Part shown: piece after piece, positions 43,129 to 52,359 of the stretch
Layout: each line of letters begins with the position of its first letter
Numbering within the stretch: the stretch's first letter is position 1
NCBI GenBank assembly: GCA_900548905.1
Contig: URMK01000036.1
Location: 1-64,000 of the forward strand
Length of the DNA: 64,000 nt
Direction: 5' to 3'
Source: an uncultured Lachnospiraceae bacterium
Lineage (GTDB): Bacteria > Bacillota > Clostridia > Lachnospirales > Lachnospiraceae
Position numbers and translations under genes: made by a program
The notes under the pieces: model-generated
The model's database searches: none
Told to the model about the DNA's origin: nothing
What the model saw: only the letters and a program-made list of their open reading frames with translations

Positions 43129-44085
43129 ATGGTAAAATTGGGGAAAACGGATATACAGGTTTCCGAAATCATTCAGGGAACCTGGGTTATGGGAAAGGAT
43201 TATTGGGGAGGCGCGGAAGATAAGGAGTCCATGGAAGCGATTCAAAGTGCACTGGAACACGGCATCCGGACCTTTGATACGGCATATATCTATGGAAAAG
43301 GCCATGCTGAAGAGCTGTTGGGGGCAGCGCTGCACGGTGTGCGGGATACCTGTACGGTTATTACCAAGCTGTGGAAAACGGACATGGCAAAGGAAAGGGT
43401 GCAGCAGGGCCTGGAGGAAGCGATGCGGCGGCTTCAGACAGATTATATTGATGTCTTTTTCATCCACTATCCTTCGGAAACCGTACCGATAGAAGAAACG
43501 ATGACGGAGCTTATGCGGCTGAAGGGAGAAGGGAAAATCGGTGCAATCGGTGTATCCAATTTCAGCCTCAGGCAGATGGAAGAGGCCATGCAGTTTGGGG
43601 ATATTGACGTGATACAGCCCTGCTACAGCCTGCTCTGGCGGTTTATTGACAGGGATATCCTGCCCTTTGTCATCAGGAACAAGATCGCAGTGATTCCTTA
43701 TTCCCCTTTGGGGCAGGGGATCCTCACCGGTTCCATGAAGCCGGGCCATACCTTCCGGGAGGGGGATTCCCGGCAGAATACGCCTTTGTTTGCGCCGGAG
43801 AATTTCGAACGGGCGCTGGCTGTAACGGAACGGGTGAAAGAGGTTGCACGAAAATATGATAAGACGCCGGCGCAGACCGCCGTACGCTGGGTTATGCAGT
43901 GCGAGGGCATGACGGCTCCTATTGTGGGAGCCAGGAAAAGAAGCCAGGTGGAGGATAATGCCGGCGCCATAGGCTGGGAGCTTGCGACAGAGGATATGGA
44001 GTATCTGGATGCATACAGCAGGGAATTTGCCTACAGCCTGCCCATGTATAAAACATTATTTGACAAAATAATTGAGAAGGAATAG
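43129..44085 (+). CDS. Aldo/keto reductase
   Basis: NADPH-linked reductase of 318 residues with the TIM-barrel AKR pattern: FDTAYIYGKGHAEELLG (catalytic Asp and Tyr), Lys in VITKLWKT, and His in FFIHYPSE. C-terminal GARKRSQVEDN matches the nucleotide-binding loop. It could reduce the aldehyde produced by the aldolase (for example lactaldehyde or glycolaldehyde) or a sugar. Spaced 12 bases from the kinase gene with AGGGAG upstream, so cotranscribed. Confidence 0.9.
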   Translation: MVKLGKTDIQVSEIIQGTWVMGKDYWGGAEDKESMEAIQSALEHGIRTFDTAYIYGKGHAEELLGAALHGVRDTCTVITKLWKTDMAKERVQQGLEEAMRRLQTDYIDVFFIHYPSETVPIEETMTELMRLKGEGKIGAIGVSNFSLRQMEEAMQFGDIDVIQPCYSLLWRFIDRDILPFVIRNKIAVIPYSPLGQGILTGSMKPGHTFREGDSRQNTPLFAPENFERALAVTERVKEVARKYDKTPAQTAVRWVMQCEGMTAPIVGARKRSQVEDNAGAIGWELATEDMEYLDAYSREFAYSLPMYKTLFDKIIEKE

Positions 44086-44118
44086 TAACGTGAAAAACAT
44101 CATGGGGGTAATTATGGT

Positions 44119-45513
44119 ATGAAGAACAGGGATAAACAGCTTAAGGTAGGCCTGGTCCCCACGCGGAGAGAGGCCTTCGCCAATGAAACCACCACAAGAC
44201 AGAAGGAAGCGGTGGTACAAAGATTCCGTCAGCTGGCGGACGAACTGGATTTTACAATAGTGGACATCGAAGATATTAATGAAGAAGGCATGCTAATGAC
44301 TTACCGGGATGCGGAGGCCGCTTACGATAAGCTGTCTGCCGCCAGGGTGGATGCCCTGATTTTCCCGCACTGCAATTTCGGGCAGGAGGAGGCGGTGGGC
44401 AGGCTGGCAAAGGACATGAATCTGCCGGTCCTCATATGGGGGCCGAGGGACGGCTGTCCCAAAGGGCTGGAATGGCGGCCTACAGACAGCCAGTGCGGCA
44501 TGTTTGCCACCACAAAGCTTCTCATGCACTATGGTGTTACCTTTTCCTACATAGAAAACTGTGAGATGGAAAGCGCTGTTCTTAAGGAGGGGCTGGCCGA
44601 TTTCCTGGCGGCGGCAAATGTGGTAAAAGCCTTCCGTGCCCTGCGCATAGCCCGGATCAGCAGCAGGCCGAAGGAATTCTTAAGTGTCATGGTCAATGAA
44701 GCGGAGCTTCTGGAAAAATATGATGTTGAAATCGTACCGGGAGAGCCAACAGTCATCCTGGACCGGGTGGATCGTATCCTGGCGGGGGATAAGGCGCGTA
44801 TGGAGGATCTGCTTACGAGTCTGACGGACGCGGGGCTTGATATCAGTGCGCTGGGGGAAAAGAGATATCCGCTGGCCGCCATTGAACTTGCGCTTCTGGA
44901 TTTTGCCGGAGAGAATGACTGTAATGCCCTTTCCTGCGAGTGCTGGAATCTGTTCCGGAAAAAATACGGGGTTTCCCCCTGCTTTATCCTGGGGGATTTG
45001 AATGACAGGGGACTTCCGGCTGCCTGCGAAAATGATGTGCATGCCGCAATTACTTCCGTTATGGCTGTGGCGGCGGCCCGGTACAAGACGCCGTCTTTTG
45101 TGGCGGATCTCACGATCAGACATCCGGAAAACGACAATGCGGAGCTTCTGTGGCATTGCGGTTCCTTTGCCAAGGCACTGAAAAAGAAAGGCGTGCCGGG
45201 AAGCGTCATCCGGGAGGGTAAGGGCTTTTATGAGCTGGAAGGCGGTTCGGTTACCGTGCTGCGGTTTGACGGAAACCATGGGGAATATTATATGTTTGCC
45301 GGGGAAGCCCGGGGAGTGGACGGCCCTGTCACTAACGGGAACTATCTCTGGATCGAGACGGATAACTGGGTGAAGTGGGAGAAGAAGTTTATATTCGGGC
45401 CTTATATCCATCATGTGGTGGGGATCCATGGAAGCTATTCCGGCATTATCCGGGAAGCATGCCGTTATTTGGGGATCCGGATCGATCTGCCGGATATGCC
45501 GAACCAGTATTGA
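44119..45513 (+). CDS. L-fucose/L-arabinose isomerase family protein
   Basis: Protein of 464 residues of the fucose/arabinose isomerase superfamily, which interconverts aldoses and ketoses with Mn2+ in the cytoplasm. An N-terminal Rossmann-like region (KVGLVPTRREAF), the GPRDGCPKGLEWR segment, and the acidic metal-site region (SCECWNLFRKKYG and ENDVHAAITS) are seen. It is shorter than classical FucI (about 590 residues) and belongs to the broader FucI-like branch. It is an isomerase in an operon with kinase, aldolase and reductase. L-fucose, D-arabinose or related sugars are the likely group. Confidence 0.85.
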   Translation: MKNRDKQLKVGLVPTRREAFANETTTRQKEAVVQRFRQLADELDFTIVDIEDINEEGMLMTYRDAEAAYDKLSAARVDALIFPHCNFGQEEAVGRLAKDMNLPVLIWGPRDGCPKGLEWRPTDSQCGMFATTKLLMHYGVTFSYIENCEMESAVLKEGLADFLAAANVVKAFRALRIARISSRPKEFLSVMVNEAELLEKYDVEIVPGEPTVILDRVDRILAGDKARMEDLLTSLTDAGLDISALGEKRYPLAAIELALLDFAGENDCNALSCECWNLFRKKYGVSPCFILGDLNDRGLPAACENDVHAAITSVMAVAAARYKTPSFVADLTIRHPENDNAELLWHCGSFAKALKKKGVPGSVIREGKGFYELEGGSVTVLRFDGNHGEYYMFAGEARGVDGPVTNGNYLWIETDNWVKWEKKFIFGPYIHHVVGIHGSYSGIIREACRYLGIRIDLPDMPNQY

Positions 45514-45529
45514 TAAGCGGGGAATAAGA

Positions 45530-46717
45530 ATGAGAGGCGATAAAAAGACCATCCGGATCTTCTGGACATTGTTTGCCTTTAATGCGTTCTTTTATGTGCC
45601 GGGAGCCACCTTCGGCGCCTATATCGGCGTATATTACCGCTCCCGGGGCATGGATGTGTCCCAGATTGGCCTGCTCTCTGCAATCGGGCCGCTTCTGGCC
45701 CTGATCATGCAGCCCCTGTGGGGTATCGTCTCCGACAGGAAGGGCCGGCACATGGCAATACTGCGCCTTGCCCTCATCGGGTCGGCAGCGGGGGTTCTGT
45801 GTTATTACCGGGCGGATACGTTCTGGCTTTTTGCCGCATGTGTGCTTGTCTATAGTTTCTTCAACTGTGCGGTAGGGCCTATCGGAGATTCCATTGTGGT
45901 GGATATGGCGCTGGAAAACGGCCTGCAGTTCTCCTCCATCCGGATGGGAGGAACACTGGCTTATGCGGTGGTAGTTATTTTTGCGGGAATGTATCTGAAA
46001 ACAAACCCCACCGCGTCCTTCGGGATCACGGCGGCCGCATGGACGGTGATGCTGTTTACAACGCTGTTCATGAACGGGGAAGTGAAGAAATATAAGTGTG
46101 AGAAACGGACAGGTATTCTGACGGTGTTTAAAAACAGGAAAATACTGTTTGTGCTGTTTTACGCCTGTATTTTCCAGATAGTCCTGGGCTGCTACGGCTC
46201 TTTCCTGGGCCTTGTCGTGACGGACATGGGGTATGATAATGCCACGATAGGCCGTTTGATGTGCGTTTCCGCACTCAGTGAAATACCGGTTCTTCTCTGC
46301 ATCGGTTATGTTTCCAGGAAAATCCGGATTGAATATCTTCTGCTCATTGCGGGGGCGGCCATGACCATAAGAATCTGGCTGCCTCTGACCGGAAGCATAG
46401 CCGGGGTGTTTCTGGGACAGTCCCTTCAGGGAATGACTTATATGATCATGTATTACAGCTGTGTCATGTTTATGAACCAGAATCTTTCCAAAGAGCTGCA
46501 TGGTACGGGGCAGTCCCTGTTTTATATGGTTCAGACGGGGCTGGCCTGTACCTTCAGCAACATTTTGGGGGGCTGGCTGGGAGGAAAAATCGGTCTCCTC
46601 AGAACCTATTTCCTCTATGGCCTGATTCTGCTCTTCGTCACGGTGCTTTGTGCATTTGTGCTGAGGAGCCATTTTCATAGAAAAAAACAAGAGCAAAAGG
46701 AGGCGGAATTTTTATGA
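45530..46717 (+). CDS. MFS transporter (MFS_1-like)
   Basis: Membrane protein of 395 residues with about 12 helices. The MFS loop motif GIVSDRKGRHMAI lies between helices 2 and 3. It should import a sugar or nucleoside with protons. ATG 45530 is preferred because a GGGGAA site is close and the protein starts with a short basic segment; the longer reading begins inside the isomerase gene. ATGA overlap with the next gene. This cluster has no ABC importer, so this is its probable uptake system. Confidence 0.87.
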   Translation: MRGDKKTIRIFWTLFAFNAFFYVPGATFGAYIGVYYRSRGMDVSQIGLLSAIGPLLALIMQPLWGIVSDRKGRHMAILRLALIGSAAGVLCYYRADTFWLFAACVLVYSFFNCAVGPIGDSIVVDMALENGLQFSSIRMGGTLAYAVVVIFAGMYLKTNPTASFGITAAAWTVMLFTTLFMNGEVKKYKCEKRTGILTVFKNRKILFVLFYACIFQIVLGCYGSFLGLVVTDMGYDNATIGRLMCVSALSEIPVLLCIGYVSRKIRIEYLLLIAGAAMTIRIWLPLTGSIAGVFLGQSLQGMTYMIMYYSCVMFMNQNLSKELHGTGQSLFYMVQTGLACTFSNILGGWLGGKIGLLRTYFLYGLILLFVTVLCAFVLRSHFHRKKQEQKEAEFL

Positions 46718-47787
46718 GTGAAGCAGGATCATTGCTGGCAGGACTTACCTGCCTGGCAGATGCAAAAACAAGATCGATCAGCCCGGAAAATTTCCATGGG
46801 GAAAAGGGGAAGGGCGGTATGGCGGTGGAAGGCATCGGAAAGGAATGTGCCAGGCAGCTGGGGCAGGGATGGAAAATCTCCCCGTCGGTGGAGATAGGAG
46901 GCAGGGAGCTTCTGGTACTTGCGGATATCGAAGGAAGCGGTATCATCCAGCATATCTGGCTGACCTGTCCCCATGAGGACTGGCGTTTCCTGATACTGCG
47001 CATGTATTGGGACGGGGAGGAAGCCCCTTCCATTGAAGTACCTCTGGGGGATTTCTTTTGCATGGGATGGTGCGAGCCGGGGCTTCTGCAGTCCCTTCCG
47101 GTATGTGTCAATCCAAACGGAGGGATGAACAGCTACTGGCAGATGCCGTTCCGTAAAGGGGCAAGGGTGACACTGGAAAACCTGACGGACAAAAAGAGCG
47201 TGGTTTATTATCAGATCACTTATGCCCAGACAGCAGTGGCGGAGGATACCCCTTATTTCCACGCCTGTTTTTCCCGGGATAACCCGCTGGAATATAAGAA
47301 AAACCATGTCATTCTTCCGTATGCCGGGGGAAAGGGGCAATATGTGGGAACCTATCTCGCCTGGGGAGTGAACAGCAACCGTTGGTGGGGAGAAGGGGAG
47401 ATCAAGTTTTATATGGACGGGGACAAAGAATTTCCCACCATCTGCGGAACGGGCACGGAGGATTATATCGGCGGTGCCTGGAATTTTGAGTATCCCAAGG
47501 GGGAATATTGCAGGTTTTCCAGCCCTTATTCCGGCCTGCATCAGATCATTCGTCCGGACGGCCTGTACGTTTCCCAGCAGCGTTTTGGCATGTACCGTTT
47601 TCATCTGACCGATCCGATACGGTTTGACCGGGATCTGCGTGTGGAAATCCAGGCGCTGGGCTGGCGGAGCGAGGGCCGCTACCTTCCATTGCAGGATGAC
47701 ATAGCATCCGTGGGCTACTGGTATCAGCTGGAGCCTCACAGGCCGCTTCCGCCGCTGCCGGGCGCGGATGAGCTGGAAGTGAACTGA
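46714..47787 (+). CDS. DUF2961 / GH172 family glycosidase
   Basis: Protein of 357 residues of DUF2961, now glycoside hydrolase family 172. Conserved segments: IQHIWLTCP, the ICGTGTEDYIGGAWNF motif holding the catalytic acids (about residues 247-262) and the final QRFGMYRFHLTDPI. Known members act on D-fructofuranosides or D-arabinofuranosides. No signal peptide. Coupled by ATGA overlap to the transporter and 1 base from the nucleoside hydrolase gene. The family is uncommon in ordinary Firmicute loci, which makes it the best clue to the substrate. Confidence 0.88.
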   Translation: MSEAGSLLAGLTCLADAKTRSISPENFHGEKGKGGMAVEGIGKECARQLGQGWKISPSVEIGGRELLVLADIEGSGIIQHIWLTCPHEDWRFLILRMYWDGEEAPSIEVPLGDFFCMGWCEPGLLQSLPVCVNPNGGMNSYWQMPFRKGARVTLENLTDKKSVVYYQITYAQTAVAEDTPYFHACFSRDNPLEYKKNHVILPYAGGKGQYVGTYLAWGVNSNRWWGEGEIKFYMDGDKEFPTICGTGTEDYIGGAWNFEYPKGEYCRFSSPYSGLHQIIRPDGLYVSQQRFGMYRFHLTDPIRFDRDLRVEIQALGWRSEGRYLPLQDDIASVGYWYQLEPHRPLPPLPGADELEVN

Positions 47788-47788
47788 T

Positions 47789-48760
47789 ATGGAAAAAGTA
47801 CGGATACATTTGGATACGGATTTGGGGGCGGACGTGGATGATCTATGTGCATTAGCCTGGCTGATGCGCAATCCGAAGGTGGAGATAACAGGAATTACCA
47901 CCTGCCTGGAACAGGGCGGTGTGCGTGCGGCTTATGCGGAGGATATTCTGCGGCAATACGGACAGGGAGTCAGGGTACCGGTTGTCGGAGGGGCGGATTA
48001 TACCTGGTCGGGGGAAAAGGATTTTTCATTTACCTATGCCCATGAGGAAAGAATGTTCGGGCACCGTTATCCCAGGAAGGCGGCCTATCAGTCCCGGGCA
48101 GTTTCTTCTATCCGGGAGAGTCTGGAACAGGGGGCTGTGGTGGCGGCTATCGGCCCTCTGACCAATATAGCGGAATTCGACCGGGAATATCCCGGAAGGC
48201 TGAACCGGAATAATTTATTTATTATGGGGGGCTGTCTGCATCCGCCGGAAGAAGGGTGGCCCCAATGGGGGCCATCCAGTGACTGGAATCTGCATATGGA
48301 CAAGGATGCGGCACAATGGGTGATGAACCGGATATCTCTTACTATGGTGGAGGTGGCAGTTACGCTGAAAACTTATCTGACGGAACGGGATTGCAGGCAG
48401 CTGGATAAAGGGGATTGCTTCTGCAGGCTGCTTGCCCGTCAGGCAAGGGAATGGAGAACGGTATCCGGCTTTATAGAAGAGCAGGCGGCGCAGTGTACCC
48501 GTTTGCCTTCCGATTTGTGCAATTTCCATTATGATCCGCTGACCGTGGCGATTGCATCCGGATATGAGCACATCAAAAGTGAGGATATCCGGATCCGTTT
48601 TTTGGCAGGGGAAGCAGGGGAGGAATATGTATTACAGGAGGTGTCGGAGGGAAACCCTGTACGTGTGATAACGGATGTAGACACAGAAGCATTTAACCGA
48701 GATTGGCTTGCGGTGGTAACAGGCACCTCAATCTCTGACAGTAATCCGGCTTACATATAA
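47789..48760 (+). CDS. Inosine/uridine-preferring nucleoside hydrolase family protein
   Basis: Enzyme of 323 residues with the metal-binding DTDLGADVDD motif at residues 9-18 and the VGGADYTW and FIMGGC segments typical of nucleoside hydrolases. They split ribofuranosyl bonds of nucleosides using Ca2+. Its place between two glycosidase genes is unusual for nucleoside salvage; it may cleave a furanosyl glycoside. That is inference. It is followed 10 bases later by a GH116 gene. Confidence 0.88.
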   Translation: MEKVRIHLDTDLGADVDDLCALAWLMRNPKVEITGITTCLEQGGVRAAYAEDILRQYGQGVRVPVVGGADYTWSGEKDFSFTYAHEERMFGHRYPRKAAYQSRAVSSIRESLEQGAVVAAIGPLTNIAEFDREYPGRLNRNNLFIMGGCLHPPEEGWPQWGPSSDWNLHMDKDAAQWVMNRISLTMVEVAVTLKTYLTERDCRQLDKGDCFCRLLARQAREWRTVSGFIEEQAAQCTRLPSDLCNFHYDPLTVAIASGYEHIKSEDIRIRFLAGEAGEEYVLQEVSEGNPVRVITDVDTEAFNRDWLAVVTGTSISDSNPAYI

Positions 48761-48811
48761 AGACAGGACTTGTCAGATAAGCAGGAGGCGGGATTGCAAA
48801 AGGGAGGTTTT

Positions 48812-51361
48812 ATGAGCACTTTTACATATTATAAGGACAGGCAGCGGACCATATCGTTCCCGGTGGGGGGATTAGGAACCGGAAGCATCGGGATTGCAGG
48901 AAACGGCTGTCTGATAGACTGGCAGGTATATAACCGGCCTGCTATGGGAACGAGGAACGGTTACAGCCACTTTGCCGTGAAAGCACAGGATGAAACAGGA
49001 CTGCTGGATGCCAGGGTTCTTGTGTCGGATCTGGAGAAGCCTTATATGGGGCAGGTGGATGAAAAAACCATGCTGGGTATGCCCCATTTCCGGGAACTGG
49101 TGTTTGAAGGAAGGTATCCTGTGGCGGAATTGTCTTTTCTGGATGAAAGGTTCCCGGGAAAGGTTACCCTCCGGTATTATAATCCCCTGATTCCTTTAAA
49201 TGATAAGGACTCAGGTATTCCGGGGCTGTTTGCGGATATGATTGTGGAAAATACCACGGATCACACCATACGCTATACGGCGGCAGGGGTGGTAACCAAT
49301 CCCAATAAAGGCCGCTGCACCAGCAACCATTATTTCGAGGACGGAAGGGTGAAGGGAATCCGTTTTGCAACGGACGGAATGGATGAAAAGGATGTTTCCT
49401 ACAGTGATTTCACCCTGGCGACGGACTCGGAGGAGGTATCATACCAGGAATACTGGTTCCGGGGGAACTGGCGGGATCATGTGGAAACCTACTGGCGGGA
49501 ATTCGCTTCATGTAAGCCTCTGCCAAACAGGCATTATGAGGCAGGGATCGCAGATTATAAGGATACGGGTATCCTTTGTGCCAGCCAGGTTATCGCGCCC
49601 GGGGAAAAGAAGGAATTCCATTATATACTCACCTGGAATGTACCTAACTGCAGCAATTACTGGAGCGGCCTGGATATCAGCACCTCCAATATCCATTATG
49701 ATGTATGCGACCGGACACCCTGGAAAAATTATTATGCGGTGCTTTTTCAGGATTCCCGGGCAAGCGCTGCCTATAGTCTGGAAAACCGGCCCCGCCTTCT
49801 GGCGGAAACGAGGGAATTTATGGATGCTATGTACAGCACTTCCATCCCGGAAGAAGCTCTGGACGCGGTTACGGCAAATCTGGCAATCCTGCGTTCGCCT
49901 ACCTGTCTGCGGCTGGAGGATGGATCCTTTTACGGCTGGGAGGGCTGCTTTGATGATGTGGGAAGCTGTGAAGGGACCTGTACCCATGTGTGGAATTATG
50001 CCTATGCGCTGCCTTTTCTTTTTCCTGCACTTTCCCGGAGCATCCGGGATCTGGAATATACCTACAGCCAGCAGAAGGACGGCGGACTGGAATTCCGTCT
50101 CCGCCTGCCGCCGGGAAGTACGGGCAGGCGGTTCCATTCCTGTGTGGACGGACAGCTTGGCAGTGTGATGCTGATCTACAGGGATTACAAAATAAGCGGC
50201 GACAGACAGTGGCTGGAAGGAAAGTGGGAGAAGATCAAGAAAGCGGTTGCCTATGCCTGGTCGGAGGAAAATACGGATGCCTGGGACAGGAAGAAACAGG
50301 GCGTTCACGGCAGGCAGCACCATACCCTGGACATGGAGCTGTTCGGCCCCAACGCCTGGCTGCAGGGTTTTTATGTGGGAGCGTTGTATGCAGCAGCGGA
50401 AATGGCGTCTGTTCTGGGAGACAGGGAGGCGGAAACGGAGTATGGGCAGCTTGCTGCAAAAGGCAAGGAATATCTGAACCGGGAGCTTTTTAACGGGGAA
50501 TATTTTTACCAGAAGATCGATGTCCGTGATTCTTCCATAGCAGAGCGGTTTCAGGCCGGCAGCGATTATTGGAACGAGGAAAAAGGACAGATAAAATACC
50601 AGATAGCCGAGGGCTGCGGGATCGATCAGCTCCTGGCACAGTGGCATGCGAACCTGTGCGGCCTGCCTGAAATATTTGAAGAGGAAAAAGCGCGTACAGC
50701 ACTGACTTCTATTTTCCGCTATAATTACAAGCCGGCACTGGGGGAGATTTATAATCCCTGGCGTATTTTCGCTATTGATGAAGAAAGCGGTGTCATCATG
50801 TGCGAATGGCCGGAGGGGACGGATAAGCCTGCCATACCATTGACTTATGCACAGGAGTGTATGGACGGCATGCAATATCAGGTGGCATCCCATATGATTC
50901 AGGAAGGAATGACAGAACAGGGGGAACGGATAATAAAGGCGGTACGGGAGAAATACCGGGGGGATAACAGGAACCCCTGGTGTGAAATCGAATGCGGCAG
51001 CTACTATGCCCGTTCCATGGCAAGCTATGCGCTGCTGCTTTCCTACAGCGGATTTATCTATGATGCGGCATCCGGCGTCATGGGTTTCCGTCCGGCCGGG
51101 AGAAAGGAGAAAGAAGGCTTTTCCAGCTTCTGGTCCATGGGCAGCGGGTGGGGAACCGTCCGTTATGGAGAGGACGGCGGCGTCCGGCTTGTCATTCTAC
51201 ATGGCAGTCTTATGCTGAAGCAGTTTGTTTACGGAACCGGAGAAAACGTGACGGCGGTATCTGCGGATGGGGAAAAGACGGCATTCATCCGGGAAAAGGA
51301 TGCCGTGAGCTTTCCGGAAGAAATAAGAATAGAGAAAAGCCTGGAACTGAAGGCGGATTAA
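48812..51361 (+). CDS. GH116 family glycosidase
   Basis: Large glycosidase of 849 residues: N-terminal GBA2-like beta domain with PVGGLGTGSIG (about 16-26), then an alpha/alpha barrel with the nucleophile region CEGTCTHVWNYAYA and the ELFGPNAWLQGFY segment. GH116 includes beta-glucosidases, beta-xylosidases and glucosylceramidases. No signal peptide. ATG 48812 is favoured (AAAGGGAGG 4-5 bases upstream). The last codons lie in a perfect palindrome shared with the convergent oxidoreductase gene, so both proteins end in ELKAD. Last gene of the cluster. Confidence 0.88.
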   Translation: MSTFTYYKDRQRTISFPVGGLGTGSIGIAGNGCLIDWQVYNRPAMGTRNGYSHFAVKAQDETGLLDARVLVSDLEKPYMGQVDEKTMLGMPHFRELVFEGRYPVAELSFLDERFPGKVTLRYYNPLIPLNDKDSGIPGLFADMIVENTTDHTIRYTAAGVVTNPNKGRCTSNHYFEDGRVKGIRFATDGMDEKDVSYSDFTLATDSEEVSYQEYWFRGNWRDHVETYWREFASCKPLPNRHYEAGIADYKDTGILCASQVIAPGEKKEFHYILTWNVPNCSNYWSGLDISTSNIHYDVCDRTPWKNYYAVLFQDSRASAAYSLENRPRLLAETREFMDAMYSTSIPEEALDAVTANLAILRSPTCLRLEDGSFYGWEGCFDDVGSCEGTCTHVWNYAYALPFLFPALSRSIRDLEYTYSQQKDGGLEFRLRLPPGSTGRRFHSCVDGQLGSVMLIYRDYKISGDRQWLEGKWEKIKKAVAYAWSEENTDAWDRKKQGVHGRQHHTLDMELFGPNAWLQGFYVGALYAAAEMASVLGDREAETEYGQLAAKGKEYLNRELFNGEYFYQKIDVRDSSIAERFQAGSDYWNEEKGQIKYQIAEGCGIDQLLAQWHANLCGLPEIFEEEKARTALTSIFRYNYKPALGEIYNPWRIFAIDEESGVIMCEWPEGTDKPAIPLTYAQECMDGMQYQVASHMIQEGMTEQGERIIKAVREKYRGDNRNPWCEIECGSYYARSMASYALLLSYSGFIYDAASGVMGFRPAGRKEKEGFSSFWSMGSGWGTVRYGEDGGVRLVILHGSLMLKQFVYGTGENVTAVSADGEKTAFIREKDAVSFPEEIRIEKSLELKAD

Positions 51362-51375
51362 TCCGCCTTCAGTTC
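51344..51375. repeat. Perfect 32-bp palindrome over two convergent stop codons
   Basis: GAACTGAAGGCGGATT (51344-51359) followed at once by its exact complement (51360-51375). The plus stop is TAA 51359-51361 and the minus stop is TTA 51358-51360, so stops overlap at the centre. The palindrome forces the same last residues on both proteins. In RNA it gives a stem of at least 14 bp on either strand and may act as a bidirectional terminator or RNA stabiliser; a T-run is lacking. Confidence 0.9.
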
Positions 51376-52359
51376 TGTCCGCCGTCCGGTTTGGAAGGAT
51401 TGGACAGCCCCATAAGCCAGCTCCAGTGCCCGCAGACCCCTTCTGGCGGGAACCGGCGGTTTTTGGCCCGCCCGCAGTGCCGGGATAAGCGCGTCCAGAT
51501 GCCGGTCCAGATTCCGGCCAAAGCTTCGCTTATCGTCCTCAAAGAACCCGGCCTGCCAGGTTTCCGCCGTGTCGCTGTCTGTGGACTGGAAGGAATAGGA
51601 GCGCACATTATCTTCTATGAGAATCCTTCCGTCCGTGCCTCCGATTTCCACAAGCTGGGAGAGACGGTTATGTTCGTTGGCATCCAGCGTCGCAAGAAAA
51701 GAACCCACAGCTTTGTTTTCAAAACGAAGAGCCAGTGTAAAACTGGAATAGCTGTTGCGGCCGCCGTTGTCCGTCATTTCCGCCATACAGGAACGGATAG
51801 GACCGCAGAGGTGTTCCAGCAGATCCAGCCCATGGCATTGGGCTTCGATTAGATTTAAATAAGGGTGATCCAGGTAAGGCGTATCCCAGCCATGGCCGAA
51901 ACGCCAGTGCGCGAATACCAACCGTCCCAGGCGGCCTTCATCGATGGCCTGTTTGGCTTTCAGGCAGGGAATGCTGTATCGCTGGTTGAAATCGATGGCA
52001 TAGAAGAGGTTTTTTTCTTCCGCCTTCTCCACAAGGGCCCTTGCTTCCTCCAGTTTATAGGCAAGGGGCTTTTCCGACAAAAGGGGAACACCCGCTTCTA
52101 TGACAGTCATGGTGGGTCCGAATGTATGCTGGGCGGGCAGGCAGAGGGAAACGAAATCCGGCCGTTCCTTCTCCAGCATCTCCGGGATGGAAAGGTAACA
52201 GGGAACCCCGAATTCTGCGGCTCTTTTCTGCGTCCGTTCGGGCGAGCGTCCGGCAATTGCGATTAGCTGTGTGTCGCTTCGTCCGGAAAAAGCCCTGGCG
52301 TGCTGATAGCCCCAATTACCGGCGCCGACCACCGCAACCCGTAATTTATTTTTTTCCAT
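51358..52359 (-). CDS. Gfo/Idh/MocA family oxidoreductase
   Basis: NAD(P)-dependent dehydrogenase-like protein of 333 residues. Rossmann motif VAVVGAGNWGYQHAR (residues 8-22), EKPLA near 92 and the C-terminal substrate domain (GYQ..GHGWD, IEAQCHGLDLLEH). Start at 52359 follows AAGGAGG; the longer reading frame upstream overlaps the GH43 gene and is not supported. Overlaps the GH43 stop by 14 bases, so translation is coupled. Probably oxidises a sugar from the neighbouring glycosidase. Convergent with GH116, sharing the 32-bp palindrome. Confidence 0.9.
   Translation of the reverse strand: MEKNKLRVAVVGAGNWGYQHARAFSGRSDTQLIAIAGRSPERTQKRAAEFGVPCYLSIPEMLEKERPDFVSLCLPAQHTFGPTMTVIEAGVPLLSEKPLAYKLEEARALVEKAEEKNLFYAIDFNQRYSIPCLKAKQAIDEGRLGRLVFAHWRFGHGWDTPYLDHPYLNLIEAQCHGLDLLEHLCGPIRSCMAEMTDNGGRNSYSSFTLALRFENKAVGSFLATLDANEHNRLSQLVEIGGTDGRILIEDNVRSYSFQSTDSDTAETWQAGFFEDDKRSFGRNLDRHLDALIPALRAGQKPPVPARRGLRALELAYGAVQSFQTGRRTELKAD

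Noticed and set aside
45446..46696. Minus-strand reading frame of 416 codons
   Set aside because: Antisense to the MFS transporter; His/Gln/Arg-rich composition typical of a reversed membrane-protein gene.
49508..50893. Minus-strand reading frame of 461 codons
   Set aside because: Antisense shadow of GH116 produced by GC-biased codon positions; no recognisable domain.
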